64,000 bases of DNA from Diospyros lotus (GCF_014633365.1 NC_068349.1:28100753-28164752), one strand, 5' to 3'. Shown: positions 35,582 through 48,360, counted from the stretch's first letter. Numbers and translations are program-made. Notes: generated by a model not told the origin, from the letters alone.

Positions 35582-38500
35582 TGTAATACCCCAGATTTTT
35601 AAACTCAAATATGAGGTGATACCTAAGGTTATTAGGTTTTAATACATGAGGAAATAGGTCATTTCAAAGGATTATAAAAGCCGTGAGACAAAGGTTCAGT
35701 TTCTGAACTAGTGGCAAAATCGTAAATATTGGAGTTGGGTAAAAGTGTAATTTATCTAAAATCTTGGGGTGCTAAGTGTAATTTATCCATTTTTTAGGGA
35801 CCAAAAAGTGAAATTAAAAATGGCCTGGGGACCAAGTTCCAAGGGTCTAAGCGTACTTTTGTGAAAAGTTCAGGCCGAAGCGTCATTTCTTGAAACCTTA
35901 AAATATCTCTTTAAAATATCTTGGATTTTAAATTCAAATCAAATGTAGTTTTGGGTAAAGTCCAAGTCCAAAGTCTTTTGCTTAGCCCCCAAGTTGCTTA
36001 GCCTCCAAGTGGGACACATGGCGCATTCTGGTTGGATGCACATGGGAGAAATGATGAACCTTATCACTTCACGACATGTGGCAGATTTTGATTTGTCGGG
36101 AAACTCTATAAATATAAGGCCTTTGTAGCCTTCATTTGAACATTCTTCAAGAAGGGAAAGAAAGAGGTTTTGGATAGGGGAAGCGCTACAAAAATAGAGG
36201 GAAGGTTCTACCAAAATCGAGGGAGAAAATTGTGACACCCCAACCCCACTACCGGGTGCCACCATAACTCACAATACAACCCCGACCTGCTACAAAGGAT
36301 GGTTATGCATAGGCAGCGATTGGTCGAGAACTCGGGAGTAAAATGCATAGGCAGAGAAAACTCACCCGAATCTCGTACCTGATTAGGCCCTTGGAGTATA
36401 AATCCAATTTCAAATAAACAAATGCCAACATGCACAATAAATTATCCCAACCACCAAATATATTTAAACATATCTCAGATTCTAGCCGTAGTCGACTGGT
36501 ACAAGTTCCCTACACCTACTGGGTTTACTCATAGTGGGAACCTTAACTTGATTTCAGTTTACTTTTGGTTAAACCATAACTGTGACTCATGATTAACACA
36601 CAATAGATATATTACATGATTAACATAGGAGTTAACCCACACCCTCACTATCAACGGTCATTGCCAACTGGCGGCCTATCTATTAGCACCGCCTTTCTCT
36701 TCTCGGATCCCAAGCCACCTACTGGGTTAGTGGGAAAAATATAGGGATGAGTCCTGGGGACTCAGTAAGGGTAATATGAGTTGCAATAAATTAAAATGCA
36801 TGCCAATTATAGAATAATGTGAAGTGTATCATGCATGCAGGCCTGTCCATCTCACCCTAATCTAGATTTTGGTGGCCCCAATGATTTCATTAAGGACCCC
36901 ATCTTGAGACTCACACGACCCATATCTATAGCCCCATGCCTAGTCACTTCTCCCATAGTCTAGTACAAGCCGTGCCAAAATAAATTTACACGCAAATCAT
37001 ATTAAATTTTACCGCGCATCAACCACATGCTTCCCGTCGATTTCACGTTCCAATTTCCTATACAATTTATAAAATAAAATAATTTAATTAAATAAACGGT
37101 TAATTTTAATTACTGTCATTACATTGCTAAATAATATAGCTAAACATGTGATTAATTTATAATTAGCACTATTAAATAAATTTAAAATATTTGTATACCT
37201 TGCGTATACACACGGGCAGAGTTTCAGCGTTATAAAATTTACAGCATTTACAGTAGTGAAATCACTGCTATTTATAGGCGTTCGGCAGAGGGAGGGTGAA
37301 GAATTTGGGCTGCAAGAAGCCCCCAGATAATGCCATGTGGCAGCAAGGGAGGGGGAGAAAATGGTTGGGTAGGAGAAGGCCACGGCTGCCCCACGTGGCG
37401 CGCATGCATGGGCGCTTGCTGCAGCGCCCGCATGCATGTGCGCTTGCTGGCGCCTCCAAATGGCGTCGTTTGGCGCTTGGAGTTGGCTGGAATTAAATTC
37501 CAGCCAAAAATTATTCCTCCCCCCCATGAATTCGATCCCGTGCCAGCCGGGTGGCTGTCCTCGCCTACGCTGCTATTTGCCTTCAACCATTATAGCTCCC
37601 CAATTAATTTTAAGGTGATCCAAGGCCATTTTCGAAAATCACACCATAGCCCCCAAACTTCCAGAATTCACACACACACACCTAAATCTCATTTTCCTCA
37701 TTTCACCTACACCCTAAAATTTCTAAAACCTCATTGATTTAATTTATTTTTTTTCCCCATAGCCACAATTCTTTAATAAATCATAATTAATTCATCTCAA
37801 CCTCGCAATTAATCAATAATCATACACAAATCACCATAAACCCAATGATTAATTATTTTTCAAAATCTAGGGTGTTACAAAAATCGGAGAGGAAACGAGG
37901 CTTGTCAGAAAGTTCATATCTCTACCATAAATCATGGCAAACGTCAGCAAAACTGTAAGGTAAGTCTAGTTTCTTTTTATAATCTGATAGAGGGTTGAAT
38001 AAGGGTGATGTAGGTTCAAACGACAGTCAAAATGAAGCTAAAACGAGAAAGTTATGGCTAAAAAACCAAGAAGAGGCGAAGCTGTGCGATTTTTAAGGGA
38101 GACGCGTGCAGCTCATGCGCGTGTGGGCTCGTCAACCACCTTTTGGCGGCGCGTGAGGGCGCATGGGACCTTTCTTGACCTGCAAATTTGCAAAATTGAC
38201 ATTCTTTTAGTTACCTACAACACTATATAAAAATATGTTGAGTTTGGTTTACGAAATCTTGTGATAATTGTTGAAAACCATTCTCAAACGCTGGGAACAG
38301 TGTACCGACAATCCCAAACCAGCAAGGTGAGTGGTTCCTGCATGTTTTGGTGACACCATGAGCATTTGTTAGTTCACTTGTGCATGGTTGTTGACTTGCA
38401 TATCATGCTTTTGTGGCTTACATGTCATATTTCCCTTGGTGTATGCATATTCCTTCCTCTTTGTCATACATCATGTTCATTGTGGTGACTGTGGCTAGTT

Positions 38501-39186
38501 GTTGGGACATCATGGAAGATCTCATGCTCTTACGATGAGCCAGGGGTGACTATGATGACCGCGGGGGTGATTGCAACACCTTGGCATTGCTACCACAAGG
38601 GTGGATTTCATAATAGCATTATAGCATTTGCACGCACATACCTTTCCTTTTTTTATTCACTCACTTAGATATAATATCTAACTTGGGTTGATGCCCCTGG
38701 AACGTTCCACGTTCCATGTATATCAGAAGTTTCAGGTGTCTCAGGTTCCAGTTCAAAGCGTGGGCAAGGAGGTGGAGTTTCGCTAGCTTCTTGTTTTTAT
38801 TTCATTATGTAATTCAAGTGATGCATTGTAACAGCAACTAAGATGCTCGAGCTTGTATTAAATGCGTGGGTTATGTGGGTGTAATATCTCAATTGGTGCA
38901 CTTCAAATGTTGTATGGGGAAGTTGCCATGATGAGGGTATACTCACTACCTTGGGCATGTGTTGCAGTTATAACTACAAGTAGTGAGTTGTGTCTTTTGG
39001 GTTTATTGAAAGTTGTATGCATTTCTTATACATATAAAGGAATCTAGTGGAAACCCCTTTATTTAGCTTTCATTAAACTTTCAGGTTCGATCCAAATGCT
39101 TCCGTTGGCAAGGGTTTCCATAACGCCCGAGGTGATGTTTGCTTATATTTTACATCATTGTGTATTTGGAAAAGTAGGGCGTTACA
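35582..39186 (+). mobile_element. Solo LTR, chromovirus-like, containing a nested solo LTR
   Basis: The outer ends are TGTAATACCCCAGAT and GTAGGGCGTTACA, flanked by GTTTG on both sides. Subtracting the nested insert (36231-37879 plus a 5-bp duplication) leaves about 1951 bp. It shares words with element B's LTRs in opposite orientation, for example the 'acgagaaagttatggc' region near 38045 against 'gccataactttctcat' at 7450. The plus orientation follows from the TGTAATACCCC start. No internal sequence is present. Confidence 0.88.
36231..37879 (-). mobile_element. Nested solo LTR (family D) within a solo LTR
   Basis: 1649 bp from TGTGACACCCCAACCCCAC to CTAGGGTGTTACA, with AAAAT at 36226-36230 and 37880-37884. 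The left end resembles the left end of the solo LTR at 30951 (TGTGAtgCCCC...GGGTGCCAC), so both are minus-oriented copies of one family. It includes a GC-rich patch near 37370-37480. It must be younger than the LTR it interrupts. Confidence 0.88.
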
Positions 39187-39720
39187 GTTTGTGACATTAC
39201 AGAAGTCAGCGAAACAATTGGAGGTACCATAGAAGGTGGACGGGTTTGAGACTCGCTAGCTAGTCATGAGGCCTCCACTAAGTAGGAAGGCACCCCGATT
39301 CTGGTGCACTGCCACGATGAGGAAGAAGGCGAGTAAATGGCCAAATGTGAAGCTGTTAACTAGGACAGATCAAGCAAATATTGACAAGCTAACTTCTGTG
39401 GGGCCTATTGGCTTGGCTAATTTATTGTTGGATGAATGTTTAATTAAAGTGGGATGGTTAGTAGTGGAGTGAGAAGAAGAAAGGGATGAGGTTGGACCAT
39501 TAAGGCTAGTGACATAAGATGTGGTTGAGCCGTCAAGATCATTAATACCTAAGGGGGTAGCTCCCTGAGATCCCCATGTAGTAGATGAGGAAAAAGAGGA
39601 GAAAGAGGAAGTAGAGGAAGAAAAGAACAACGAGGAAAGGGAAGTAGATGCAGTTGGAGATTGAGATGAAGCGGGAGAGGAGGAATGAGAGGGATGCGAA
39701 GGGGAGATGGACCCCAATGG
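39187..39720 (+). pseudogene. Gag-like 'putative gypsy-type transposon' protein, right part
   Basis: With one GTTTG removed, the frame from 35581 continues exactly: TLQKSAKQLEVP, a stop, KVDGFETR, a stop, then LVMRPPLSRKAPRFWCTATM and later NIDKLTSVGPIGLANLL. After a stop at 39470 the frame becomes very acidic (EEEKEEKEEVEEE-like, about 39590-39640). Such an acidic linker is common in plant retrotransposon gag-like proteins. A 'gtactaat...tttgcag' stretch at 39777-39807 could be an intron, but this is only suggestive. Not functional. Confidence 0.5.
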
Positions 39721-39936
39721 TGGTTACTTTTTCTTACGTCCTTTAATTGTTTTTGTTTACCTTATCCTTCGCTTCAGGTACTAATAATATATTTTATTGT
39801 TTGCAGAGATGCAACAACTCTAATGCATTGGGTTGGCCAGAATGGTGAAGGCTGGGAGGTTGGGCCAAAATGCGCATGACTATGAAAGAAGGAAACATTA
39901 AATGGAGCAACTTCAACAACAATCACAATTGGAAAT

Positions 39937-39940
<4 letters not shown>

Positions 39941-39976
<36 letters not shown>
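39941..39976. repeat. (GA)n microsatellite
   Basis: About 18 GA units just before the copia LTR. Confidence 0.95.
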
Positions 39977-39979
<3 letters not shown>

Positions 39980-39995
39980 TCCTTTGTGATGCAAC

Positions 39996-40896
39996 TGTTA
40001 GCTTAAAAGGGGGGGTGAATTAAGCCTTTTCACTATTTTTAAAATATGAGCTTAAATGAAAGGAATTAAAATAAGAATGTTGTAAAAGAAATAACAAGCG
40101 TAGAACATAGGATATAAAGTGATTCAACCTTAATTACCTAGTCCACTACCTTGGTTCACAACCAAGGATTTTGCAACATACAACAAGTGTATTATATTAC
40201 TTCGTAGTTTTTACAGGCTCAACTACAAATCTTCATAGTTGGCTTTTTACAAATAGACTCAGCCATAACCACTGTCTTTTCACAGGATCAAGCATAACTT
40301 TTACGGTTTGGTTTTTTTACAAATAGGCTCATCCACAACCACTACCTTTTCAAAGGATTAGGCGTAACCTTTACAAGAGTTTCATAAAAGATGTGAAGGA
40401 TTTCTCAAGAGAAAAACATGGAATGAAATAGTAAGCGCTAAAGCTTTTCTCTTGATAGAAAAAGTTACAAGATTTAAAATGAAGATCACTCTCTAAAAAA
40501 AATCTTACATAAATATTTTGAAATGACCTTGTAAGAAGTAGGAGAATTTGAATAAGATCACTAGAAGCTTTTGAAGATAGCTATAGAGTTTTGTATTCGA
40601 TTCTTCTAACCTTTTCCTAGCAGTTTCATCTCATATTTATTGATTTCTTGCATTTAATATTAGCTGACATGGCAGAATACAATTTGAATGTTTAAATTTG
40701 TCTCATAATTGTCATTTTTGTCTCTATAAACATTAAACAACAAATATTAATTCATGAAATAACACCTATATTGTCTAAAATGCATTTAATGAACTAAAAA
40801 GTTAAAACTGACGATTATTGAATGCCTCCAACAACTATATTTTTCAAAATCTGATAACAATTACTCGACTAATATATGAGCTCACTTGACTAATAT
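39996..40896 (+). mobile_element. SIRE/Maximus-like copia LTR, left part
   Basis: It starts TGTTAGCTTAAAAGGGGGGG and contains CCTAGTCCACTACCTTGGTT (40136) and a series of 'cacaaccactaccttttcaaaggat'-like lines, shared with the fragment at 15290-15531. It ends at the insertion point of the young chromovirus (AATAT, 40892-40896) and resumes at 51027. Near the cut it carries repeated 'actcgac/actcgat' words. No pol of this family is present. The right end is unclear. Confidence 0.65.
40892..40896. repeat. Target-site duplication AATAT, left copy
   Basis: The partner is 51022-51026. It flanks the termini TGTAACACCCCC and GGGTCGTTACA of the young element. Confidence 0.92.
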
Positions 40897-43539
40897 TGTA
40901 ACACCCCCTCTCCTAGAACTGCCCGAGAAGAGGTGTTACTGGGGATAATAAAATAAACCAACTGATAACTGAATTCTGATACCAATACTGTATATATCAA
41001 TTAACTGTAATAAGACTCTGAGTCATCAAAAACTGAAATCATAATTGCATCTAGGGGAAATTCCCTAAATTGGAAATTAAAATGAATCTAAACTGATCAA
41101 GCACTAACTAACAACTAATAACTCCCAGACATCTTTGGTCTTGAGCGGCTCCACGTACACACACTACTGGACACTGCTGCTAGGCCCCACGTCTGGTACT
41201 CCCCCACTAGGACCTGGAATGGTGAAGAGTACAAGGTGAGCTACAAAGCTCAGCAAGTAATAAACTGGAAAGAATAACTGAAGCTGAATCGAAGAATATC
41301 GATACTGATAAAAATACTTACTGAACTTGTACTGAGAGATATAATAATCACTGGATGGCATTTATAAGATGAAATGCACATAATCTGTAAACTAAATGCA
41401 GGTATGCAACTTTGGCCCATAGGCCCACATAACTGTAACACATACCTGACTGATCTGAGTCCTGCAAACATAAAAACTGTAAGCACATACTTTGGGCAAT
41501 ATGCCCCTAGCTCCCTGGTCGACATCAGGCGAGCATCTCATAACTGAGATATAATTGTACTGATACTAGTGGGATCCCCGCGGACAAGCCGCCTGGTGCG
41601 CATAATGCAATGCTCATATAAATGCTAGCACACGATATGTAGTGCTCCACATAAGTCATGCTCAATGCTCATACAATGTGTATGCACATAATCTCACAAA
41701 ATAATGCTGACCATGTCATAATGAACTGCTAAACATGGTATATGATTTTTACTAGAAATATTGAGATTCAAATATTCTGGAATTTCTGAATATAGGCATG
41801 GCATATTGGATTTTGTCATATCTTGGCATAAAAATTCAATATCTGAATAATTGAATATTTATATTAAATTTAATACTTGAATCAAGAATTTATTGGAAGC
41901 CATTTGGATGCCATTTGATACTATTTGGATGATTGAGAAAGTCTAAGGAGGAAATTTGAATGAAAAACAGCTCATTCGAATGAAAAAAATGGATTTCAGC
42001 AAGCTCATTCGAATGGCAGAAAACTCATTCGAATGACAGAGACTCATTCGAATGACAGAAGGCTCATTCGAATGACTGATGATATTCAAAGGCTATTCGG
42101 ATCTGATCTGGGACTCATTCGAATGACTCTCAAATTCATTCGAATGAATTTTGAAAATTTTCAACTTTTGAACTGGAAAAACTCGACTCATTCGAATGCA
42201 ACAGTAACCTTATTCGAATCAATTTGAAGATCATTCGAATGACAAGAAGGCTCATTCGAATGCTAAGCTATACAAAGCAACAACTTACTCACATCTTCAA
42301 GGGCTCATTCGAATGACAACAAGGCTCATTCGAATGACAGTCAAAAATCTCAAAAATACATACGAATGATATGATAATCACATGACTCATTCGAATGACC
42401 CAAAAACTCATTCGAATGACTGGAATATTATAGGGGAAAAGCCTACGATAACACTGAAACTTATTCGGATACTTTGAAACTCATTCGAATGACTCAAGGC
42501 TTATTCGAATGACTGGATTCTTATCAGATATACTGCTTACGATAACAGAGATCAAAACTTGAATCAAAACTTAGCTTCACTACACCATTCCAAAAGAAAT
42601 CTTGGGAGAACAATCCCAATTGATATATAAACAACTTGAGGGATGATATACTGATCATAACTAATGTAAACATTGCAAGGAATATATACATAAACTGGTT
42701 GGTACTCGCTGTACGCATGTAAATACATATATAAACATGCACTGAACTGAAATAACTCACTGTAACGCACATATATGAATATACATGCACTGGAACTGAT
42801 TCAATTATGGAAATCTGATATCCAACTCAATCAAGACCTGTAAGAAAGGATTACAGGGGAAGGATACTTGCCTTATGATCTTCTTGATCGACTTAATGAT
42901 CTCACGAGAGCCTCCTATGCAAGACTTGAACTCACTGCTCGTGCCTATATATATATATATATACACTGACTGTAACATAAATCTGAAACTTAAACAAAGA
43001 GTTGCTGAAACTAGTGATCGAATGCTAAATACGATCCTGTAAGAAAGGTTTACACGGAGAAGAACTTGCCTTTCAAACTCTCTGATCGATCCAATGATCT
43101 AACAGAAGCCTCCAACGAAAGCCTTTAATTCGCTGTTGAAGCTTCTTCTTCCCTCTGTTGTTCTTCACACGGCGAAGACAACATGGCTAATGACTATTAT
43201 ATATATACATATGCTTAAGAGAAACCCTAATGCCATCTCTCTCTCCTAATATAACTAGGAGTCTTTCAATCCGAATCCTCCTCACGGCTGGGATTAATTA
43301 ATCCCTTAATCAAAATAATTCTATTTACTAATTGAATATTAACATCCAATCCGTAATATGACCAACACGTCCTTGCATTTAATTTTCACAATAATTAAAT
43401 ATAATTAAATGCTATTTTCTCAATTAAATCTCTAAATTGCCACATTAAATAATTAAATGGCAAATCCTCTTAATTAATCGCTTCAATAATTAATTAACTA
43501 ATTCTAAATAAATACTAGGCCCTCTAACGGGTCGTTACA
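40897..43539 (-). mobile_element. 3' LTR of the young chromovirus (Tekay/Del type)
   Basis: A 2643-bp LTR from TGTAACACCCCC to GGGTCGTTACA, nearly identical to 48377-51021. The differences I found are T43231/C50713, G43273/A50755 and a 2-bp length change in a TA microsatellite (about 42948-42962 against 50428-50444). It contains the ATTCGAAT array. A TA-rich stretch at 43196-43210 is a possible TATA region for minus-strand transcription. The long LTR, PBS and chromodomain-bearing pol point to the Tekay/Del clade. Confidence 0.95.
41971..42515. repeat. Array of the palindromic motif ATTCGAAT (3' LTR copy)
   Basis: Seventeen exact ATTCGAAT occur in about 545 bp, mostly inside the longer word CTCATTCGAATGAC, plus two ATTCGGAT variants (42094, 42462) and several half-sites. 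Spacing is irregular (about 10 to 70 bp), so this is not a simple tandem repeat. The 12-mer TCATTCGAATGA is itself a perfect palindrome with a central CG. Confidence 0.95.
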
Positions 43540-43572
43540 ATTTCTCCCCTCCTTAAAAGAATTTGGTCCTCC
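43540..43572 (-). promoter_or_regulatory. Polypurine tract of the young chromovirus
   Basis: Minus strand CTTTTAAGGAGGGGAGAAAT directly abuts the 3' LTR. The preceding bases would encode NLEDQILLRRGE out past the stop codon, as in element B, which hints that the ancestral pol was longer. Confidence 0.9.
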
Positions 43573-43586
43573 AAATTCATAACTGG

Positions 43587-46500
43587 TTACTCGAACAATG
43601 AGGGGTAAAGTCGCCTCATCTCTTCTTCTAGCTCCCACGTCGCCTCTTCTGCCGAGTGACGCTGCCATTGAACTTTCACAAGAGGAATTGATCGATTCCT
43701 CAAAGTTTTCTCTTTTCTCTCTAAAATACTGGTAGGCATCTCTTCATAAGATACGTCTTCTTTAACTTCAAGAGTCTGAAAATCGATCACATGCTGAGGA
43801 TCTGGCACATACTTCCTCAACATGGAAACGTGGAACACATTGTGGACATGGGACAACTGAGGTGGCAAAGCTAACTCATATGCCAAAGTCCCTATCCGTC
43901 TCAAAATCTCAAATGGACCAACGTAACGGGGACTAAGCTTTCCTGTTACGCCAAATCTTCGCACACCTTTAATAGGCATGACTCTCAACCAAACATGGTC
44001 GCCTACCTCAAACTCGAGGTCTCGCCGTCGCTTGTCTGCATAGCTCTTCTGTCTGTCTTGTGCTGTCTTCATTCTTGCTTTGATCACCCGGATCTTTTCT
44101 ATCGTCTGCTCCACAATTTCAGGACCCAATAAAGTCCTATCTCCAATCTCTTCCCAACATATCGGCGATCGACATGGTCGCCCATACAAAGCCTCATATG
44201 GTGACATTCCAATACTTGAATGGAAACTATTGTTGTAAGAAAATTCCACCAAAGGTAAATGCTCATCCCAACTACCTTGAAAATCTAGAACGCAAGCTCT
44301 CAACATGTCCTCGAGAGTCCTAATAGTCCTCTCTGACTGGCCATCTGTCTGTGGATGAAATGCCGTGCTGAACTTCAACTGAGATCCCAATGCCTCATGC
44401 AAAGCTCCCCAAAAATGAGAAGTAAAACGAGGATCTCGATCTGATACAATGCTGGATGGAACACCGTGTAATTTTACGATCTCCTCAATGTAAATTTTTG
44501 AAAATCTATTTAATGGATAAGTCTTCTTAATAGGAAGAAAATGGGCTGATTTAGTTAAACGATCAACAATCACCCATATAGCATCGTAGCCTCTAGTAGT
44601 CCTGGGTAAACCCATCACAAAGTCCATAGCAATATTATCCCATTTCCACTCCGGAATGGGTAATGGAAGTAATAAACCTGCGGGTTTCTGATGTTCCGCT
44701 TTAACTTGTTGGCATACTGAACATTGTGAAATATAACTGGCTACATCTTTCTTCATACCACTCCACCAATACTGTCGCTTAAGGTCGTGGTACATCTTCG
44801 TAACACCTGGATGAATAGTGTAACGACTCTTGTGTGCTTCATTCAAAATCTCTTGCTTAAGATTTCCACCATCGGGTATACAAATACGTCCTTGAAATAA
44901 AAGTATACCATCACTCCGTAGAGTATATCCCAAAGGAGAAAATTTCTCAATATCTGCTAAGATTTGTGTTAACTTCACATCTTTCGATTGCTGTGTCTTG
45001 AGCAATTCAAATAACTCGGGTTGTACTCTCATATAAGCACAACTCACAACTGGTTTATCTTCTGGGGTTGAAATAGATAAGACACTCAACTGTTCTAATA
45101 ACCTCCATTCTTGAACCATCATCGTAGCCATAGAAGCTCCTCGCCGACTCAAAGCATCGGCTACTACATTAGCCTTTCCTGGGTGATATAGAATCTCACA
45201 GTCGAAGTCTTTAAATAACTCGACCCATCGTCTTTGCCTCATGTTCAATTCCTTCTGGGATAAAAGATAATGTAGGCTCTTATGATCTGTATAAATTTCA
45301 ACTTTCTCACCATATAGATAGTGTCGCCATATCTTCAAAGCAAATACTACAGCTGCCAACTCCAAATCATGAGTAGGGTAGTTCACTTCGTGTTTCTTCA
45401 ATTGTCTGGATGCATAAGCATTAACTCGACCTTCTTGCATCAATACACAACCCAAACCTGAATGGGATGCATCGCTGTAGATGGAGTATTTCTCTCCACT
45501 TCTTGGAATGGCTAAAACTGGTGCAGTAGTCAACTTCATCTTTAGTTCTTGGAAGGCACGTTCACACGTGTCATTCCATTCAAACTTTTCTCCTTTCCTT
45601 GTTAGCTTAGTCATGGGGGAAGATAAACGAGCAAACCCTTCAATGAATCGTCTATAATAGCCTGCAAGACCCAGAAAACTACGTATCTCTATCACTGTCG
45701 TAGGTCTCGGCCAATCCATAACTGCTTTAGTCTTGTCTGAATCCACTGAAATACCATCTCCAGACACCACATGACCTAGAAATCCAATTTGAGTGAGCCA
45801 GAACTCACACTTGCTGAACTTGGCGTACAGTTGCTCTTCTTTGAGTCTCTGCAATACTAGAGTAAGATGCTCTGTATGCTCCTCCACATTAGATGAGTAA
45901 ACTAGGATATCGTCGATGAAGACAATAATGAATCGATCTAGGTACTTATGTAGAACTCGATTCATCAAATCCATGAAAACAGCTGGGGCATTCGTCAACC
46001 CAAATGGCATCACCACAAACTCGTAGTGTCCATAGCGAGTCCTGAAAGCAGTCTTCTGAATATCATCGTCTCTAACTCGCACCTGATGGTATCCCGATCT
46101 CAAATCTATCTTCGAGAATACCTTAGCTCCTCGCAATTGATCTAACAAGTCATCCACTCGAGGTAAGGGATATTTATTCTTCACTGTCACCTGGTTCAAT
46201 TGACGATAGTCAATACATAATCTCAAAGATCCATCTTTCTTCCTCACGAACAATACTGGTGCACCCCACGGGGATGAACTGGGTCGGATAAATCCCTTCT
46301 CTATTAATTCTTCTAATTGGGCCTTCAACTCCTTTAGCTCATTAGGTGCCATCCGATATGGAGCCTTAGAGATAGGCTGCGTACCAGGCAATAAATCGAT
46401 AGTAAACTCCGATCCTCTCCGATGAGGTAATCCTGGTAGCTCATCTGGGAAAACTTCTTGGAAATCTCGTACTACTGGTACCTCGGTTAAATTCTTCTTG

Positions 46501-48239
46501 CTTCCTTCGTCAGTGGTTACAAAGGCTAGATAAGCCTCGCATCCATCACGCATTAGCTTTTCAACTTTCATCACTGAGATCATAGGAATCGTAGACATAG
46601 GCTTGACTCCTCTATAAATAAGAATCGGCTGTTGAGGTAGTTCAAAATCAATAATCTTTCGCCGACAATCGACTCTTGCATAATGTCGTGATAGCCAATC
46701 CATGCCAAGGATCAAATCAAAATCTTTAACATCGAGAATTACCAAATCTCCCAATAGCTTCTTATCATGGACCTCAATCTCACAATTCTCAAACATTTCT
46801 CTAGCTATCATAATCTTATCTCCCGGCGTAGACACAATCAAGTGGTACGGCAAAGAAATCCGGGAGTGGGGAACATAACATACTGTGCGCAGTGCAATAA
46901 AAGAATGTGTAGAACCAGTATCAAATAATACACGCACATCATGACCATATAGGGATAGAATACCTTGGATAGTCCCGTCGCCCTGCTCTGCCTCAGCTGT
47001 GGTAAGGGCATAAACTCTACCCTGCACCTGTCTATCTGCGGGCGGTGGATGCTGAGCTACTGGTAGTGCTGGTATAGGTGCCGCTCCTGGCCCTCTAGCT
47101 GCTGGTGGCCTCTGATTAGCCTGCTGACCTCTATTTTGGGGTGGTTGAGTACACCGATTGGCTGTGTGTCCTCTTTGTCCGCACCTAAAACAAGTGACCT
47201 CTGGTGCGGGAAGTGCTGCTTGATTCCTCGGGCAATCTTTCTTTCTATGCCCCTCTTGTCCACACTTGAAACAAACGTTCTTCCCAGCTAGGCACGGTCC
47301 TCCGTGCTTCCTTCCACACTGACCACATTGTGGATTATTCTCTGTTTTATTTCCTTGTCCGGCTGTCCACTTCCTCTTCTTATTATTGTTGGACGAACCC
47401 TGAGATGTACCTGTGCCCTTCTTGGCTGCTTGTGTTGCTCTCCATTCGTTGCGATCTCGCTCGATAGCATATGCTCGCTGGACCACCGTGGCATAATCCA
47501 CGCTTAGAGCTCCTCCAAAAGCATGTCGGATATCCGCACGCAATCCTCTCTGAAATTTGGCGTCTTTCTTTGCTTCACTGGACACCAACTCTGGAGCGTA
47601 TCGTGACAATGCTGTAAACTCCGCCTCGTACTGAGCCACCGTATTAGTACCTTGTACCAACTCCACGAATTCATAAACTTTCTGCTCCTTGACCCATGCT
47701 GGGCAATAAGCGTCGTTGAACACTTGTTGAAACTCAACCCATGTGGGTTCTCGATCACCAAACCTCTGGCGGGCAGTCTCCCACCATCTCTCGGCATCGC
47801 CTCTGAACATGAACGTGCTAAGTCGAACTCGTCGGTCGTCCGCACAACCAATAGATCGGAGATGCTTCTCTATTGACAGCATCCAATTCTCCGCTGTTGC
47901 TGCATCTGTACCTCCATGAAATGCTGGTGGTCGGAACGCCATGAAGTCCTTCAATAATTGACTCCCAGTGTCTGCCGCTACAACTGGAGTTGTTGGGGCG
48001 ACTAGCGGTTCGCCTCCATTACCTCCTGCTTCTTGGTGTACTTGCGGTTGCCTCACCTGATTCGTCACTAGGGTATCAACTACCCTCATCAAGCCTGCCA
48101 ACATGCCTCGCATCTCGGCCATACCCTGTCGTAAGTCACTGCCAGAATCCCCTGGTGAGCCTGGTGTGGGAACTGGAACCTCGCCTGGCGTAGAAGTAGC
48201 CTGGCTGCGAGTACGGGGTCGTCCTCTTTGATTACTCAT
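43587..48239 (-). CDS. Intact gag-pol polyprotein of a Ty3/gypsy chromovirus (Tekay/Del type), 1550 residues
   Basis: One uninterrupted frame encodes everything needed for retrotransposition. Gag capsid lies at about residues 95-265. Zinc knuckles follow at 323-336 ([14 protein letters not shown]) and 350-363 ([14 protein letters not shown]), with a Cys-rich [12 protein letters not shown] at 305-316. The protease has [10 protein letters not shown] (Asp440). RT spans about 620-800 with FIDD at 774-777. RNase H has Asp923, Glu960, Asp985 and Asp1028. Integrase has the HHCC finger His1136/His1143/Cys1173/Cys1176 and catalytic Asp1206, Asp1267, Glu1303, then a GPF motif near 1441. The last 50 residues (VKVQWQRH then [10 protein letters not shown]) look like a chromodomain-type tail that would guide integration to heterochromatin. 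The ATG at 48239 is 121 bp past the PBS. All catalytic residues I checked are present, and gag and pol are fused without a frameshift, as is usual in this clade. Confidence 0.96.
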   Translation of the reverse strand: MSNQRGRPRTRSQATSTPGEVPVPTPGSPGDSGSDLRQGMAEMRGMLAGLMRVVDTLVTNQVRQPQVHQEAGGNGGEPLVAPTTPVVAADTGSQLLKDFMAFRPPAFHGGTDAATAENWMLSIEKHLRSIGCADDRRVRLSTFMFRGDAERWWETARQRFGDREPTWVEFQQVFNDAYCPAWVKEQKVYEFVELVQGTNTVAQYEAEFTALSRYAPELVSSEAKKDAKFQRGLRADIRHAFGGALSVDYATVVQRAYAIERDRNEWRATQAAKKGTGTSQGSSNNNKKRKWTAGQGNKTENNPQCGQCGRKHGGPCLAGKNVCFKCGQEGHRKKDCPRNQAALPAPEVTCFRCGQRGHTANRCTQPPQNRGQQANQRPPAARGPGAAPIPALPVAQHPPPADRQVQGRVYALTTAEAEQGDGTIQGILSLYGHDVRVLFDTGSTHSFIALRTVCYVPHSRISLPYHLIVSTPGDKIMIAREMFENCEIEVHDKKLLGDLVILDVKDFDLILGMDWLSRHYARVDCRRKIIDFELPQQPILIYRGVKPMSTIPMISVMKVEKLMRDGCEAYLAFVTTDEGSKKNLTEVPVVRDFQEVFPDELPGLPHRRGSEFTIDLLPGTQPISKAPYRMAPNELKELKAQLEELIEKGFIRPSSSPWGAPVLFVRKKDGSLRLCIDYRQLNQVTVKNKYPLPRVDDLLDQLRGAKVFSKIDLRSGYHQVRVRDDDIQKTAFRTRYGHYEFVVMPFGLTNAPAVFMDLMNRVLHKYLDRFIIVFIDDILVYSSNVEEHTEHLTLVLQRLKEEQLYAKFSKCEFWLTQIGFLGHVVSGDGISVDSDKTKAVMDWPRPTTVIEIRSFLGLAGYYRRFIEGFARLSSPMTKLTRKGEKFEWNDTCERAFQELKMKLTTAPVLAIPRSGEKYSIYSDASHSGLGCVLMQEGRVNAYASRQLKKHEVNYPTHDLELAAVVFALKIWRHYLYGEKVEIYTDHKSLHYLLSQKELNMRQRRWVELFKDFDCEILYHPGKANVVADALSRRGASMATMMVQEWRLLEQLSVLSISTPEDKPVVSCAYMRVQPELFELLKTQQSKDVKLTQILADIEKFSPLGYTLRSDGILLFQGRICIPDGGNLKQEILNEAHKSRYTIHPGVTKMYHDLKRQYWWSGMKKDVASYISQCSVCQQVKAEHQKPAGLLLPLPIPEWKWDNIAMDFVMGLPRTTRGYDAIWVIVDRLTKSAHFLPIKKTYPLNRFSKIYIEEIVKLHGVPSSIVSDRDPRFTSHFWGALHEALGSQLKFSTAFHPQTDGQSERTIRTLEDMLRACVLDFQGSWDEHLPLVEFSYNNSFHSSIGMSPYEALYGRPCRSPICWEEIGDRTLLGPEIVEQTIEKIRVIKARMKTAQDRQKSYADKRRRDLEFEVGDHVWLRVMPIKGVRRFGVTGKLSPRYVGPFEILRRIGTLAYELALPPQLSHVHNVFHVSMLRKYVPDPQHVIDFQTLEVKEDVSYEEMPTSILERKEKTLRNRSIPLVKVQWQRHSAEEATWELEEEMRRLYPSLFE

Positions 48240-48360
48240 CTTCCTGTATCACCACTTAGGGTTAGAATACTGTAAATTGGGTTAACGTATCTAACTGACG
48301 GACACAAGTCCTAACTCTACCCAACATCCTATGTGTGTACTGGAGACTCCTCAAAACACT

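Noticed and set aside
37084..37737. Several overlapping open frames of 100-147 codons in both directions
   Set aside because: They lie in a GC-rich patch of a solo LTR with matching target duplications. Open frames on several strands at once reflect composition, not coding.
39370..39717. 115-residue Ser-rich open frame on the minus strand
   Set aside because: It is the complement of the acidic (GAG/GAA-rich) linker of the plus-strand gag-like pseudogene. Low-complexity composition explains it.
42033..42227. Open frame with TETHSNDRR-like repeats (and its copy at 49513)
   Set aside because: It is a reading of the ATTCGAAT array in the LTR. It is identical in both LTRs and has no coding signature.
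41971..42515. Heat-shock elements in the ATTCGAAT array
   Set aside because: Heat-shock sites need GAA and TTC separated by two bases (GAAnnTTC). Here TTC and GAA abut without a gap, so the consensus is not met.
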